Positions 48,766 to 57,940 of a DNA stretch of 64,000 bases are shown in pieces. Where the stretch lies: positions 29,617 through 93,616 of the IMG/VR virus record IMGVR_UViG_3300032770_000014; one strand, written 5' to 3'. The notes below the pieces were generated by a model. The model did no database searches, was not told where the DNA came from, and was given only the letters and a program-made list of their open reading frames with translations. How positions within the stretch are numbered: position 1 is the stretch's first letter; each line of letters opens with the position of its first letter. This DNA is from a virus. A program made the position numbers and the translations under genes.

Positions 48766-49469
48766 TGCATTCACTCGTTCTGGGAAACGCTACTCTGCAC
48801 TGGCAGGACGCTACCGATCCGGCGCACAACTGGAAGGCCTGCGTGGAATCCTGGCAGTCCTCTGCCTCGCGCTGCTATCCCGTGTACGAGGTCTACCACA
48901 AGCCGATGATGATCGCCTATCAGGAGATCTTTGAGAACACGGCGGAAGACATAATCGGCTACGTGCATGACGACGTTTCGATTTACGAGCCGGACTGGGA
49001 CTTGCGCGTGCTGCGCGAGTTCGATGATCCGACGGTCGGGGCGGTGGGATTCTTTGGGGCGCTCGGCCACTGCTATCCATTTCTCTATGAAGTCCCGTTC
49101 GAGGTCGGCAACATGACCCGGATCGAAACCCGGTCCAACATGCGCCGCGATGCCGAACGCCATGGTAGGCGATTCGCCGGGGAGTGTGACGTGGCGGTGT
49201 TCGATGGATTCGGAATATTCGTGCGCCGATCCGTGATTGAGAAATGGGGTGGGTGGCCGCAGGGAATCCCTTGCTCGTACTGGTGCTACGATTACGCTAT
49301 CTCCTGCGAGGTGCGCCGACAAGGTTTGCGTAATCGCCTCGTCGGCATCGACTGCGATCACTGGGGCGGCAAGAGTCCTTCTATTATTGCTGAAGACGCC
49401 GTGGCCGCGCATCGGTGGCTTTATGACAACTACCGCGACGTCCTGCCGTATTACGCGGAGGTCCGCTAA
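48765..49469 (+). CDS. Probable glycosyltransferase (GT-A-like)
   Basis: 234 residues from MHSLVLGN with TTGGAGGAAG upstream. IIGYVHDDVSIYEPDWDLRVL (about 58-78) matches the region around the DXD-like metal site in GT-A transferases (HDDV), and DVAVFDGFGIFVRRSVIEKWGGW is the acceptor-side segment of family 2-type enzymes. Substrate unknown. It overlaps the next transferase by one base. Confidence 0.65.
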   Translation: MHSLVLGNATLHWQDATDPAHNWKACVESWQSSASRCYPVYEVYHKPMMIAYQEIFENTAEDIIGYVHDDVSIYEPDWDLRVLREFDDPTVGAVGFFGALGHCYPFLYEVPFEVGNMTRIETRSNMRRDAERHGRRFAGECDVAVFDGFGIFVRRSVIEKWGGWPQGIPCSYWCYDYAISCEVRRQGLRNRLVGIDCDHWGGKSPSIIAEDAVAAHRWLYDNYRDVLPYYAEVR

Positions 49470-50215
49470 TGCCCAACCCAGTTCTGATCCTTTCCTACAA
49501 CCAACTCCCCCTTCTGCAACGCTGCATCAAGTCAGTCCGGGCGCAGGATATTCCTACTTCTCTCTACGTCGTGGATAACGGCTCGACCGATGGCAGCAGG
49601 GAATGGCTGGGAAGCGACGAGTACGAAGGGATTGCTGCAATCAATTCCAATAACACAGGAGTGAGCAAGGGCTGGAATCAGGGACTGCGGCATATTTTTG
49701 CGACGTCTCCTCAAGAGGGATACCACCATATCGCCGCGGATCACTGCCTCGTTCTCAATCAGGATGTGATCCTCCCTCCCTTCTTCTATCGCGAACTCCT
49801 GAATTGCCAAGTCCCGCTGGTCACCGGCTATCCTGTGGAGACAATGGAAGAGCTGGGTAAGTTCCGCCTCAATCTTACTCCTGCCCCTTGTTTCTCTGCC
49901 TTCCTGATCCGGCGCAAGTGCTGGGAGACTGTAGGCCCGTTCGACGAGCGGCTCTGGAGCTGGGCCGGGGACTGCGCCTATCACGTAGAGGGCCATCAGC
50001 GCGGAGTCAGCATGCAGAAGGCCGAGATTCCCTTCTTCCATCAGGCCGGTACTACCATGCGCACGGCCTCGCCCGAAGAGCGAGAGTGGTTCGGACGTCG
50101 TGCCGAAGCGGACAGGGAAACCTTCAAGTCGATCTACGGCTGCAAGCCGGACGATCCGCAGTACGCGCTGTTGTTCATACCGGAACTCTTTGGGTCCAGA
50201 AAGGTGCAACGATGA
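49469..50215 (+). CDS. Family 2 glycosyltransferase (rhamnosyltransferase-like)
   Basis: 248 residues. PVLILSYNQLPLLQRCIKSV and VVDNGSTDGSREWL (about 34-47) are the GT2 nucleotide-binding signature; CLVLNQDV takes the place of the DXD site, and FSAFLIRRKCWETVGPFDERLWSWAGD is the typical ED/acceptor region. Last enzyme of the sugar module, ending in ATGA overlap with a membrane protein gene. Confidence 0.8.
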   Translation: MPNPVLILSYNQLPLLQRCIKSVRAQDIPTSLYVVDNGSTDGSREWLGSDEYEGIAAINSNNTGVSKGWNQGLRHIFATSPQEGYHHIAADHCLVLNQDVILPPFFYRELLNCQVPLVTGYPVETMEELGKFRLNLTPAPCFSAFLIRRKCWETVGPFDERLWSWAGDCAYHVEGHQRGVSMQKAEIPFFHQAGTTMRTASPEEREWFGRRAEADRETFKSIYGCKPDDPQYALLFIPELFGSRKVQR

Positions 50216-50970
50216 ACTCAACCATGAACGATCTTGCCCTGCTCGCCATTGGCATTGGAATGGGACTCGCGCTTGCCCTTGTAGCCGTGATGGTCTACTC
50301 TCTCTACCGCCTAGTCACCCAGTTCCGTTCCTCCGCTGCCGCCCTCCTCGCCCGCGTTCACGAGGCCCTCGCCGCCGACAAATTCTCCATGGACCAGCTC
50401 CGCGGCGAAGTCACCTTGGCCCTCTCGCGCGTGGACGCCGAACGCCTTTACTCGGCCTCTCTCACGCTCAACCGGCTCGTCAAGTCTCTGGCCTCCCAAG
50501 TCGATACCCTCCAGCGCGCGCTGTTCGCGCAGCCTCCTGCACCGGCGATCGACTGGACTTCTCCCGGCACCGGCCTCGACGACGAGGCCGCAGACGACGC
50601 GCGGATGCTGGCCGAGCGCGCCAGGTGGCAGCCGATCAGCCAGCCAGCCAGTCAGCCGACCAACCAGCCTCCCCCCGACCCCCTCGTCAGCCTGACCGAA
50701 GAAGAGAAATCCCTCCGCGTGCAGCAGTTCTTCGAGCGCCGTCGAGCGGAACAGGCCGCTGCTGGAATGACCGTCGGCAGCGGCGCCTACCAACCCTTTA
50801 CCGGCTCCGTTCTCCCACCCTCTACCCCTCCCGCTGCGGGTTCTGGAATCTATTCCTCCCTCTTGGACGAAGCCGGCCAGCGCCCGCAGCCTCCCTCCCA
50901 GCCAGCGGATTTCAGTGGACTGGAGATGGAAGAGGGGGTAGAGTTGTCGGGGAAGGGAGAACTCGGCTGA
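50212..50970 (+). CDS. Membrane-anchored protein with coiled coil and low-complexity tail
   Basis: 252 residues from MNSTMNDLALLAIG. One N-terminal transmembrane helix (about 7-32), a coiled-coil-like helical domain (to about 105), then a disordered segment with SQPASQPTNQPPP repeats encoded by CAGCCAGT simple sequence. Topology is type II-like with the bulk inside or in the periplasm. Possibly links glycan enzymes to the membrane; no family recognised. Confidence 0.5.
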   Translation: MNSTMNDLALLAIGIGMGLALALVAVMVYSLYRLVTQFRSSAAALLARVHEALAADKFSMDQLRGEVTLALSRVDAERLYSASLTLNRLVKSLASQVDTLQRALFAQPPAPAIDWTSPGTGLDDEAADDARMLAERARWQPISQPASQPTNQPPPDPLVSLTEEEKSLRVQQFFERRRAEQAAAGMTVGSGAYQPFTGSVLPPSTPPAAGSGIYSSLLDEAGQRPQPPSQPADFSGLEMEEGVELSGKGELG

Positions 50971-51428
50971 TGACAGAACGCTGGCGGACTCCACCAGAAA
51001 TATTTGATCCGCTTAACGCCGAGTTTCATTTCGATCTCGACGCAGCCGCGGATCTTGAACTTAGACAGTCGGCGCTGTTCTTGACTGACGCCCTTGCCGC
51101 TTACGATTGGCCGGGGCAGCGAATCTGGCTCAATCCCCCCTATGGGCGCAAACTAGAGCCATTTGTTCGTAGAGCCGCTGCTGAGGCAGCAAAGGGCAAA
51201 TTGATAGTTGCCCTGATTCCGTTTCGTTGTCGAGCGGCATGGTGGCACGAGTGCGTACTAGGTCGAGCCTCGGAAGTGCGTTGTGTTCGTAAACGTATCC
51301 GATTCTTGCGTCCTGATGGGTCGCGTCCGAAGTACACTGGATCATGTGATTCGTGCATTGTTATTTGGCGTGGAGCTACGGCGCAGACTCTATTAACTGG
51401 GACGCTGGAGAAGGGAGAACTCACCTGA
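50970..51428 (+). CDS. Phage-type N6-adenine DNA methyltransferase (Dam family)
   Basis: 152 residues. WRTPPEIFDPLNAEFHFDLDAAAD and IWLNPPYGRKLEPFVRRA show the phage Dam layout, with NPPYG as catalytic motif IV. Length agrees with compact phage Dam enzymes. It methylates adenine in phage or host DNA, probably to evade restriction. Target site unknown. ATGA overlaps with both neighbours. Confidence 0.8.
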   Translation: MTERWRTPPEIFDPLNAEFHFDLDAAADLELRQSALFLTDALAAYDWPGQRIWLNPPYGRKLEPFVRRAAAEAAKGKLIVALIPFRCRAAWWHECVLGRASEVRCVRKRIRFLRPDGSRPKYTGSCDSCIVIWRGATAQTLLTGTLEKGELT

Positions 51429-52243
51429 TGGCAACGGCCTCGCAGTCACCGGAACCGCAGCCGCCACAGCCGGCCGACTCCCCTGCCGAATCCGCTCCCC
51501 CGCCCGACTCTACCCCCGCCGACTCCTCCCCTACCGAACCCACCCTCGCCGACCGCCACCGTCACTGGGCGGCCTCCGCCGGCCAGTCCATCGCCGAGAT
51601 CGCCAAGCAGGAAGGTGTCCCTGAATCCGAGATCCTCCTCTCCATCCAGCGCGTGCGCAACGACAACGAGCAGTACTCCTCCGCCTGGGCCGGTATCGAA
51701 ACCCGCAAGCTCTACATCCAGACCCTGCCCAAGATCAACTCTGCCATCGGCGAGGCTCTCTCGGCGACCAAGCTCCACGGCAAGAAAGTCGTGATGATCG
51801 ACAAGGAGACCGGCGATGCGGTTACGATGGAGGAGACAGTAGAGCGGCCCGACCACGACGTTCGCCTGCGTGCGATTGATGGGGTGCGTTATCTCCTGTC
51901 TGTCGTCCAGCCGAAAGATCCGGCCGTCCAGATCACCTCGAACTCGCAGACCAACATCCTCAATCAGGCTCCCCAAGTCGCTGCGGGCGCGGGAGGGCAC
52001 GCTGGGCTGACCAGCCCGGAGGCGGTGATCCGCGCCATTGTGACGGCGAGGCAGCATTCGCTGACCTCGGGCAATCCAGCCAGTCAACCCGCAACCTTGG
52101 AAGGAGAACCTGTTATGGATCGTAGCACGGAAGAACTTCCCGACGATGACCAAGTGCCTGTCGATGATGATGATAATGACGACGAGGAATACGATGAAGA
52201 GAGCGAAGACGAAGAAGAGGAAGCAGACGACGAAGAAGAGTGA
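51428..52243 (+). CDS. Probable small terminase subunit
   Basis: 271 residues. A Pro/Ser/Ala-rich start (to about 38), then a helix-turn-helix (SIAEIAKQEGVPESEILLSIQRV, about 55-77) and an alpha-helical oligomerisation-type region, ending in a long Asp/Glu tail. DNA-recognition helix-turn-helix, acidic tail and position four genes upstream of nothing but small genes and the large terminase fit a small terminase. It would select phage DNA for packaging. No direct family match is visible, so the call is positional in part. Confidence 0.5.
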   Translation: MATASQSPEPQPPQPADSPAESAPPPDSTPADSSPTEPTLADRHRHWAASAGQSIAEIAKQEGVPESEILLSIQRVRNDNEQYSSAWAGIETRKLYIQTLPKINSAIGEALSATKLHGKKVVMIDKETGDAVTMEETVERPDHDVRLRAIDGVRYLLSVVQPKDPAVQITSNSQTNILNQAPQVAAGAGGHAGLTSPEAVIRAIVTARQHSLTSGNPASQPATLEGEPVMDRSTEELPDDDQVPVDDDDNDDEEYDEESEDEEEEADDEEE

Positions 52244-52586
52244 ACTCTGGAACAATGCCGACCTGCGTGAAGTCTTCTCCATTTACAACGAGCGGTACTT
52301 AGGCGGTAAGCTGGCCTTATACAACCTCTCCTTTTCTCCTATCGATGAACTTGGGCATGCGTTCCGCTATCGGACTGTAGGCAAGCGTCGTGACGAATCC
52401 GATGCATGGGAGATTCACATTAGTAGTAGGCTCCGCTACTCGCGCCGACTCTGGGCGACGACTCTCCTGCACGAGATGGTTCATCTTAAAATGCGTAACC
52501 GGCATAGTTGTGGTCTACGCGGGCGGCGGTTTAACAAGCGGATGCGTGAGTTGGCTATGGCTGGCGCGTTCGATGGACTTTGGTGA
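52194..52586 (+). CDS. SprT-like zinc metalloprotease domain protein
   Basis: 130 residues from MKRAKTKKRKQ, overlapping the acidic tail of the previous gene by 50 bases in another frame. ELWNNADLREVFSIYNERYLGGKL opens an SprT-like fold, and LLHEMVHLKM supplies the HExxH zinc site (about residues 92-96), with a further His in RHSCGLRGRRFNKRM. Phage SprT-like proteins are common but their substrate is not established; cellular SPRTN cuts DNA-protein crosslinks. Confidence 0.75.
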   Translation: MKRAKTKKRKQTTKKSELWNNADLREVFSIYNERYLGGKLALYNLSFSPIDELGHAFRYRTVGKRRDESDAWEIHISSRLRYSRRLWATTLLHEMVHLKMRNRHSCGLRGRRFNKRMRELAMAGAFDGLW

Positions 52587-52607
52587 GAAGGGGGAGGAGG
52601 AGGACGA

Positions 52608-53063
52608 ATGAAGGCACGTGTCGCTAACAACATTCGTGAATTGATTGGCCATCTCATCGGAAAGAGGCTAATTGAGATTACGTCTGAAGATGAAGAGGAT
52701 CGTGTTGCGGGGAGGGACAGATTCGTAACCTTGATGTTCGACGATGGGAATACAGCTACGTTCTACTTTGCCAAGGATTCGTCAGTCTATCGAGGAAATT
52801 CTCCGATGTCCTTCAGCGATCCTGACAACAAGGATCAGAGTTTTGAGGATGGTTATTTCCATCCCACGCCAGAAGATAAAGCGCGGCACATGTGGATTGC
52901 GGTCGATTGGAGAGATGCAACTGGAACAGAGCAGCATGTCCTGCCGGGGTGGACCGAGGATCACTTTCTTGATGAGGGGTGTTGGTGTAAGCCAGCTAAA
53001 AAATTCCGCGATGATGGCTCTTGGTATTGGGGACATAATGAGAAGGAAGGGGAGAAGGAGTAA
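52608..53063 (+). CDS. Hypothetical protein
   Basis: 151 residues, GGGGGAGGAGGAC upstream. Beta-rich with an acidic surface: ELIGHLIGKRLIEITSEDEED then RFVTLMFDDGNTATFYF. AT-richer than the terminase start. No family recognised; transcribed with the packaging genes. Confidence 0.5.
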   Translation: MKARVANNIRELIGHLIGKRLIEITSEDEEDRVAGRDRFVTLMFDDGNTATFYFAKDSSVYRGNSPMSFSDPDNKDQSFEDGYFHPTPEDKARHMWIAVDWRDATGTEQHVLPGWTEDHFLDEGCWCKPAKKFRDDGSWYWGHNEKEGEKE

Positions 53064-53072
53064 ACTTCCTCC

Positions 53073-56000
53073 ATGCGCCTGCACCGTGCAGATCCTCTGA
53101 TTAACGACGCCATCGAAGCTCTCGACCAGCGCCTTGCCCAGGCCAAGCACACTCTCCCCAAAGGCTCCGACGACGAGCGCAAGGAATATGCATGGACCCT
53201 GCTCTCTGCCGTCGAGCGGCAATTCGTCTACGACGAAACCGCGCGCTGCGTTCGTGACCGTGTTTACTATCTCCAGAACTACCATGTGATCCAGCCCGAG
53301 GGCGGCGTTCTTACCTGCATGGCTCCTCTCTATGACCTCCAGTGGATGATCGAGGAGATGCTTGCGAGGAAACTGGCCGAAGAGGGCCGCGCCTTCCTCG
53401 TCATCGATAAGCCGCGCCAATCCGGCGGAACAGAGTATTGCAACGGGGTCATGTGCTGGCGGACTTTCTTTCTGCCCAATGCCTTTACCTTATCAGTAGC
53501 ACAGAACCCTAAGACTGCGGCGTGGATACAACGTAAGGTAAACATCGCCTACGAAAACTTGCCTTGGTGGATGCGGGCTGAAAAGCAATATCACACCCGC
53601 GGCGAGTACCTAGAGTATTCGCGAAAAGATGAGAGTCGTAGGTTTGCTGACCCTGGCTTGGGAACCATTCTAGTTACGACGCATTCAGGCGAAACTGGGG
53701 GAGTTGCAATCGGACGGACTGTGCGCAGTTTGCATATGTGTCTAAGCGAGTCCAACTTCGTTATTGATTCAGAAGGCTATCATAAGTCTATATCCTCTGT
53801 TGTGGTTGGTTCAACAATCAGAACTCCAACGGGGTTGGCCAAGATAACAGCATTTACCAGCAAAGATGCTGCTACGATATATCCCGGCTCGGAGATAGGT
53901 TACCGTATAACTCCGTGGTGCGGTTCTGCGTTTCCTATCGAGGGTACTGGAAATCATCGTGTGATGGTAACGGAGCGTGTAGGTCTGTGGAGACTTGAGA
54001 AACGGCGTAAGCGTAATGGGGAAGGCATATCTGACAAGTCAGTCGTGTGGACTGGGATGTGTCAGTTGGCGGATTTGACCAAAGGGCATGAACTCGTCTA
54101 TCCTGTTCGTCCAATTACTAGACACGGAGTAGGCTGTAACGTTTTCTCTGAATCTTTGTCCGGGCACGAGCGCAGACAAAAGGGTGGAGTGATAAGCAGG
54201 TGGACTCCTCCGAAGCCTTCACGTGAGTTTGGGTTTGCTATTGGATTGTATCTCGCAGAGGGCTGTATATCTAGGAATAGACATGGTTGCCTTAGTCTGG
54301 CGCTGGACAGTGATGAGCGGCAACTGGCCGATAGGTTTGCGGCTTGTGTGGGAATGAAATATAGTAGAGATTTGAGAAGTCCATCGCGGACGGTAGACTA
54401 CAACTTCTACTCTGCTGCCTTGTCTGGTTGGTTTGACCGCTACATCGGCTGTAAGGATTTTAAGCACATTCCTCAATGGGCATGGACAAATGGAAAAGAG
54501 TTCGCCAAGGGCATTGTTGAGGGGATGATTCTAGGCGATGGGCACGTCAATCCTAAATTTCATATAGTGCAATTCACAACTATTCGTGCTCACTTGGCGG
54601 TAGAATTGCGCGATCTAGTTGCCTCCTTGGGATTTGGTTGGGGAGGATTGCACCGTAGGGAAGCAGGCATATACTATGGCAGGAATTGTCGGACTCGCTT
54701 CGATCTTATATTCAATCGGTATTCCAATGATCGTATTAGGAAGGAATTTGGGTGGAAGCCTTCTAGTTATCACGATTCTAGGGATCGAGAACTTACACAC
54801 TGGACGTACTCAGACGACAAGACAAAGGTATTTGTAGCCATCCGTAAAATTGAGCGAGTACCTTTGGATTGTGTATATGACATTGAAGTTGATTCCCCTG
54901 AGCATGAGTTCTTACTCCCTTGTGTGTGGACGCATAACTCAGAAACGTCGAGATGGCCCGCCTCAGATATTTTTTCGAGTGACATCAAGCCGTCCCTTGA
55001 AAAGGCTCCCGACCCGATCGTCCTCGCCGAGTCCACCCCCAACGGCATGTCCAACTTCCATCATGACCTCTGGGTGGCCGCCACCGACGATCACGACGAA
55101 GATACCGACTGGACCCCTCTCTTCCTTCCGGCCTATCGCGACAGCAAGAACCGCCGTCGCATTCGCATCGCCCAGCAGCCGTTTGTCCTGACAGAAGAGG
55201 AGCAGAAGGTCCAGGCGCGCGTTCAGATCGAGGAAAATTTCACGATCCCGCCTGAGTTCTGGAACTTCCGTCGTCGCGGCATCAAAGACTCCATCGCCGA
55301 GTCCGGCTTCCCCTACGGCCATCTCGAATGCTATGCGATCACGGCGCGCGAGTCCTTCCAGGCCTCGGGTTACTCGGCCTTCGCCCGGCACAAGCTGGAT
55401 CAGCAGGAGTCCAACGTTCGCAAGCCTCTCTGGGTCGGGGAGATCGTCTACCAGGGCCGGGGAGCCATTCCCAAAATCCATCTCGAATACATGCTCGACA
55501 AGGAGGGACGTTATCGGGATGTCATGTTGCCGAAGCGCGGGAGCGTGGGGAGCCGGTTCTATCTCTGGCAGCAGCCTGACTCGAGCGCGATCTACTACAT
55601 CGGAGCCGATGCGGGTGAGGGTATCGGCCAAGACTTCTCAGTGGCCGAGATTCTCCGCGCCGGCTTCCTGAACGAACCTGACATCCAGGTAGCCGAGTGG
55701 GTCGGGAACGACGAGCCCCCTGAAGCCTTCGGGCGCATTCTCTACGCCATCGGCCACTATTTCAACCGCTCGGAGATCGCCGTCGAGTACAACGGGCCGG
55801 GCCGCTCGACCGCTGATCACCTGATGAACCAACTGGAATATCCCAACCTCTACATCCCCCGCCACACCGACCGCTTCAAGGGACAGTTCGCTGCGTACAT
55901 GCACTGGCAGACCACGCCTAAGACCAAGCCTCTGTTGCGCAACAAGATGAACGAGACTCTGCTGGAAGACGGCATTCTGATCCAGTCGGAGTACCTGCTG

Positions 56001-56585
56001 AACCAACTACGTGCCTGCGAGGCGGAGGGCGAGTCGTTCTCGGCGATGGAAGGGAACGACGATGCGGCGGTCTCGATGACCATCTGCCTCTATTGCCTGC
56101 GTCAGACTGCTCCTGACCTGCGTCGGCCGGTGGGACAGTCCGCCTCCACTTCTACCTCCTCCACCTCGGCTACAGCCTTGGTCAAGGCTCTCCACCCTCC
56201 CCTTGGCGCCGTGATCTACGGCGTCTATGACCCTCTGTATCGCCTCCGCCATCAGAAGCGGTCACTCCAAGAGGCCGAGGACATCGTGAAGGCTAACCCC
56301 GGCTGGCAAATCCGTCCGATCTGCGTCTCCAAGGCCAACACCGCCTTCTCCGTCATCCATCACGGGCGCGGGTTGGAGCACGAACTCTACGCCGGGGGGA
56401 TGGCAGACCGCGAGATCACTCCCCAGATCGTCACGCAGTATGCTGCGGCCACGGGGCGGCTGGACGGGATGTTCCGAGGACAGGGCTGGGGGGCGGCCTC
56501 GCCCGGTGCTGACGCGGCGCAGTGGGATTCCAATCTGGGTGATCTGGGTGGCGGGGAACTGGGAGAGTGGTCGGAGATGGTCTAG
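53073..56585 (+). CDS. Terminase large subunit interrupted by an intein
   Basis: 1170 residues, 772 after splicing. The N-terminal ATPase has IDKPRQSGGTEYC (about 111-123) at the Walker A site and HMCLSETSRWP, rebuilt by splicing, at the site following Walker B. After the intein come LAESTPNG (motif III-like) and the RNase H-like nuclease: YYIGADAGEGIGQDFSVAEI (first Asp), IAVEYNGPGRSTADHLMN and NDDAAVSMTICLY (last Asp). It cuts and pumps phage DNA into heads. DNA from about 53480 to the intein is AT-richer than the gene's start, suggesting import with the intein. Confidence 0.9.
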   Translation: MRLHRADPLINDAIEALDQRLAQAKHTLPKGSDDERKEYAWTLLSAVERQFVYDETARCVRDRVYYLQNYHVIQPEGGVLTCMAPLYDLQWMIEEMLARKLAEEGRAFLVIDKPRQSGGTEYCNGVMCWRTFFLPNAFTLSVAQNPKTAAWIQRKVNIAYENLPWWMRAEKQYHTRGEYLEYSRKDESRRFADPGLGTILVTTHSGETGGVAIGRTVRSLHMCLSESNFVIDSEGYHKSISSVVVGSTIRTPTGLAKITAFTSKDAATIYPGSEIGYRITPWCGSAFPIEGTGNHRVMVTERVGLWRLEKRRKRNGEGISDKSVVWTGMCQLADLTKGHELVYPVRPITRHGVGCNVFSESLSGHERRQKGGVISRWTPPKPSREFGFAIGLYLAEGCISRNRHGCLSLALDSDERQLADRFAACVGMKYSRDLRSPSRTVDYNFYSAALSGWFDRYIGCKDFKHIPQWAWTNGKEFAKGIVEGMILGDGHVNPKFHIVQFTTIRAHLAVELRDLVASLGFGWGGLHRREAGIYYGRNCRTRFDLIFNRYSNDRIRKEFGWKPSSYHDSRDRELTHWTYSDDKTKVFVAIRKIERVPLDCVYDIEVDSPEHEFLLPCVWTHNSETSRWPASDIFSSDIKPSLEKAPDPIVLAESTPNGMSNFHHDLWVAATDDHDEDTDWTPLFLPAYRDSKNRRRIRIAQQPFVLTEEEQKVQARVQIEENFTIPPEFWNFRRRGIKDSIAESGFPYGHLECYAITARESFQASGYSAFARHKLDQQESNVRKPLWVGEIVYQGRGAIPKIHLEYMLDKEGRYRDVMLPKRGSVGSRFYLWQQPDSSAIYYIGADAGEGIGQDFSVAEILRAGFLNEPDIQVAEWVGNDEPPEAFGRILYAIGHYFNRSEIAVEYNGPGRSTADHLMNQLEYPNLYIPRHTDRFKGQFAAYMHWQTTPKTKPLLRNKMNETLLEDGILIQSEYLLNQLRACEAEGESFSAMEGNDDAAVSMTICLYCLRQTAPDLRRPVGQSASTSTSSTSATALVKALHPPLGAVIYGVYDPLYRLRHQKRSLQEAEDIVKANPGWQIRPICVSKANTAFSVIHHGRGLEHELYAGGMADREITPQIVTQYAAATGRLDGMFRGQGWGAASPGADAAQWDSNLGDLGGGELGEWSEMV
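53745..54938 (+). mobile_element. Intein with LAGLIDADG homing endonuclease in terminase
   Basis: 398 residues, terminase residues 225-622. N-terminal Ser1 (SESNFVIDSEGYHKSI is block A), a TGNHRVMVTE block B with the conserved His, two LAGLIDADG motifs (FAIGLYLAEGCI; GIVEGMILGDGHV), block F near VPLDCVYDIEVDSPEHEFLL, and C-terminal His-Asn followed by +1 Ser (CVWTHN then SET). All residues for Ser-type splicing and an endonuclease are present. The start could alternatively be Ser227, but Ser225 restores a continuous terminase motif. Confidence 0.85.
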
Positions 56586-56605
56586 GGGAAGTAGTGTGAA
56601 AGGTG

Positions 56606-56634
56606 TTGTAAAAGTTCATGGAATCATGTAGGCT
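56606..56634 (+). promoter_or_regulatory. DNA methyltransferase promoter with palindromic operator (site 3 of 4)
   Basis: TTGTAA (56606-56611), 17-base spacer, TAGGCT (56629-56634). TTCATGGAATCATGTA (56615-56630) fills the spacer and overlaps the -10 box. The start codon is seven bases downstream. Confidence 0.65.
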
Positions 56635-56641
56635 TTCTATT

Positions 56642-57922
56642 ATGCCTATCTGGTACGACTCTTCTAGCTATGCTGTGTTTCATGGGGACGCGCTGACAGA
56701 ATTGCGCGGATTCAGAGAGAGGACGTTTAATTGCTGCGTGACGAGTCCGCCATACTGGGGACTGCGGGATTACGGGACGGCAGAGTGGGAGGGCGGCAGT
56801 GTGGGGTGCGACCACAGGGCAAATGGCGAGCGCCGGCAGATACCCCACGGCGACGGGAGGCCGATTGAAACAGATGGCTATGCTCAGAATCGAACGCTGA
56901 TTGCTGGAGTGGGAGCGAACTTCAAAGAACGCTGCGGCAAGTGCGGCGCTACTCGTATCGACTGGCAGTTAGGACTGGAGAAAACGCCAGAGGAATATGT
57001 CGCCAAGATGGTTGAAGTGTTCCGCGAGGTCCGGCGAGTCCTGCGTGGGGATGGAACGCTGTGGCTCAATATGGGGGATTCTTATTGTTCGCAGCCAAAT
57101 CAGCGCGTGCAGAAGCCCAAGGGAAGAAACGACGTTGCTGGATACAAACAAGCAACAAATCATGGATCGCTCACGCAAGGGAGCAATTACGTTCCCGGTC
57201 TAAAAGCGAAGGACTTGATTGGCGTGCCCTGGCTCCTCGCCTTCGCCCTACGCGCCGATGGCTGGTATCTGCGGCAAGACATCATCTGGTCGAAACCAAA
57301 CCCGATGCCCGAGAGCGTGCGCGACCGCTGCACCAAGGCGCATGAGTACCTATTCCTACTCACCAAGAGCGCGCGGTATTACTACGACGCAGAGGCTATC
57401 AAGGAACCAGCGACTGCCGACCATCCCGCAGGGGGGAACAATAATCACAAAGGCACAACCGCTTACCTTGCGGGCGATGAGCGCCAAAGGACAAAGGCTG
57501 GATTGGTAGACTATGCGCAGCGAAGTAGGAATAATCGAGATAACTTCAGACGCGTGGGATCGAAGCGCGCAGCAGTAATTCCCAATCAAACAGTCGGAAC
57601 GCATCGACCCGACCGAGAAGATTCAGCCTATGATTTGGCAACTCGCAACAAGCGCGATGTATGGACCATTCCTACCTCTCCCTTTCTCGAAGCCCACTTC
57701 GCCACCTTTCCACCCAAACTGATCGAGCCTTGCATCCTCGCTGGTTGTCCTCCCTCTGGCCTTGTCCTCGACCCCTTCGCCGGTTCCGGTACCACCCTCG
57801 CTGTTGCTAAGTCTCTCTCGCGTCGCGCCGTCGGGATCGAACTCCAAGCCGACTACCTACCCATGATCCAGCGTCGAATCGAAGCGGCAAAGGAGGCGAC
57901 AACGGTGGTATCATCCTCCTAG
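56642..57922 (+). CDS. DNA methyltransferase, N4-cytosine/N6-adenine, beta type
   Basis: 426 residues from MPIWYDSSS; an ATG at 56618 lies within the operator and is not used if the mRNA starts at about 56641. TSPPYWGLRDYG (motif IV, about 34-45) comes before DPFAGSGTTLAVA (motif I, near residue 380), the beta-class order. A long target-recognition region with HRANGERRQ and a Cys pair (CGKCG) lies between. It modifies DNA at an unknown site; no matching restriction enzyme is seen, so protection of phage DNA is likely. Predicted leaderless. Confidence 0.9.
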   Translation: MPIWYDSSSYAVFHGDALTELRGFRERTFNCCVTSPPYWGLRDYGTAEWEGGSVGCDHRANGERRQIPHGDGRPIETDGYAQNRTLIAGVGANFKERCGKCGATRIDWQLGLEKTPEEYVAKMVEVFREVRRVLRGDGTLWLNMGDSYCSQPNQRVQKPKGRNDVAGYKQATNHGSLTQGSNYVPGLKAKDLIGVPWLLAFALRADGWYLRQDIIWSKPNPMPESVRDRCTKAHEYLFLLTKSARYYYDAEAIKEPATADHPAGGNNNHKGTTAYLAGDERQRTKAGLVDYAQRSRNNRDNFRRVGSKRAAVIPNQTVGTHRPDREDSAYDLATRNKRDVWTIPTSPFLEAHFATFPPKLIEPCILAGCPPSGLVLDPFAGSGTTLAVAKSLSRRAVGIELQADYLPMIQRRIEAAKEATTVVSSS

Positions 57923-57940
57923 CCCAAGGAGTACGTTCTC

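Noticed and set aside
49888-50211. Upstream extension of the 50212 membrane protein
   Set aside because: It lies wholly inside the glycosyltransferase gene in another frame; the start at 50212 overlaps the previous stop and gives a clean membrane anchor.
50100-50969. Long Arg-rich extension upstream of the Dam gene
   Set aside because: It is a shadow of the genes at 49469 and 50212; the Dam domain begins at the ATG at 50970.
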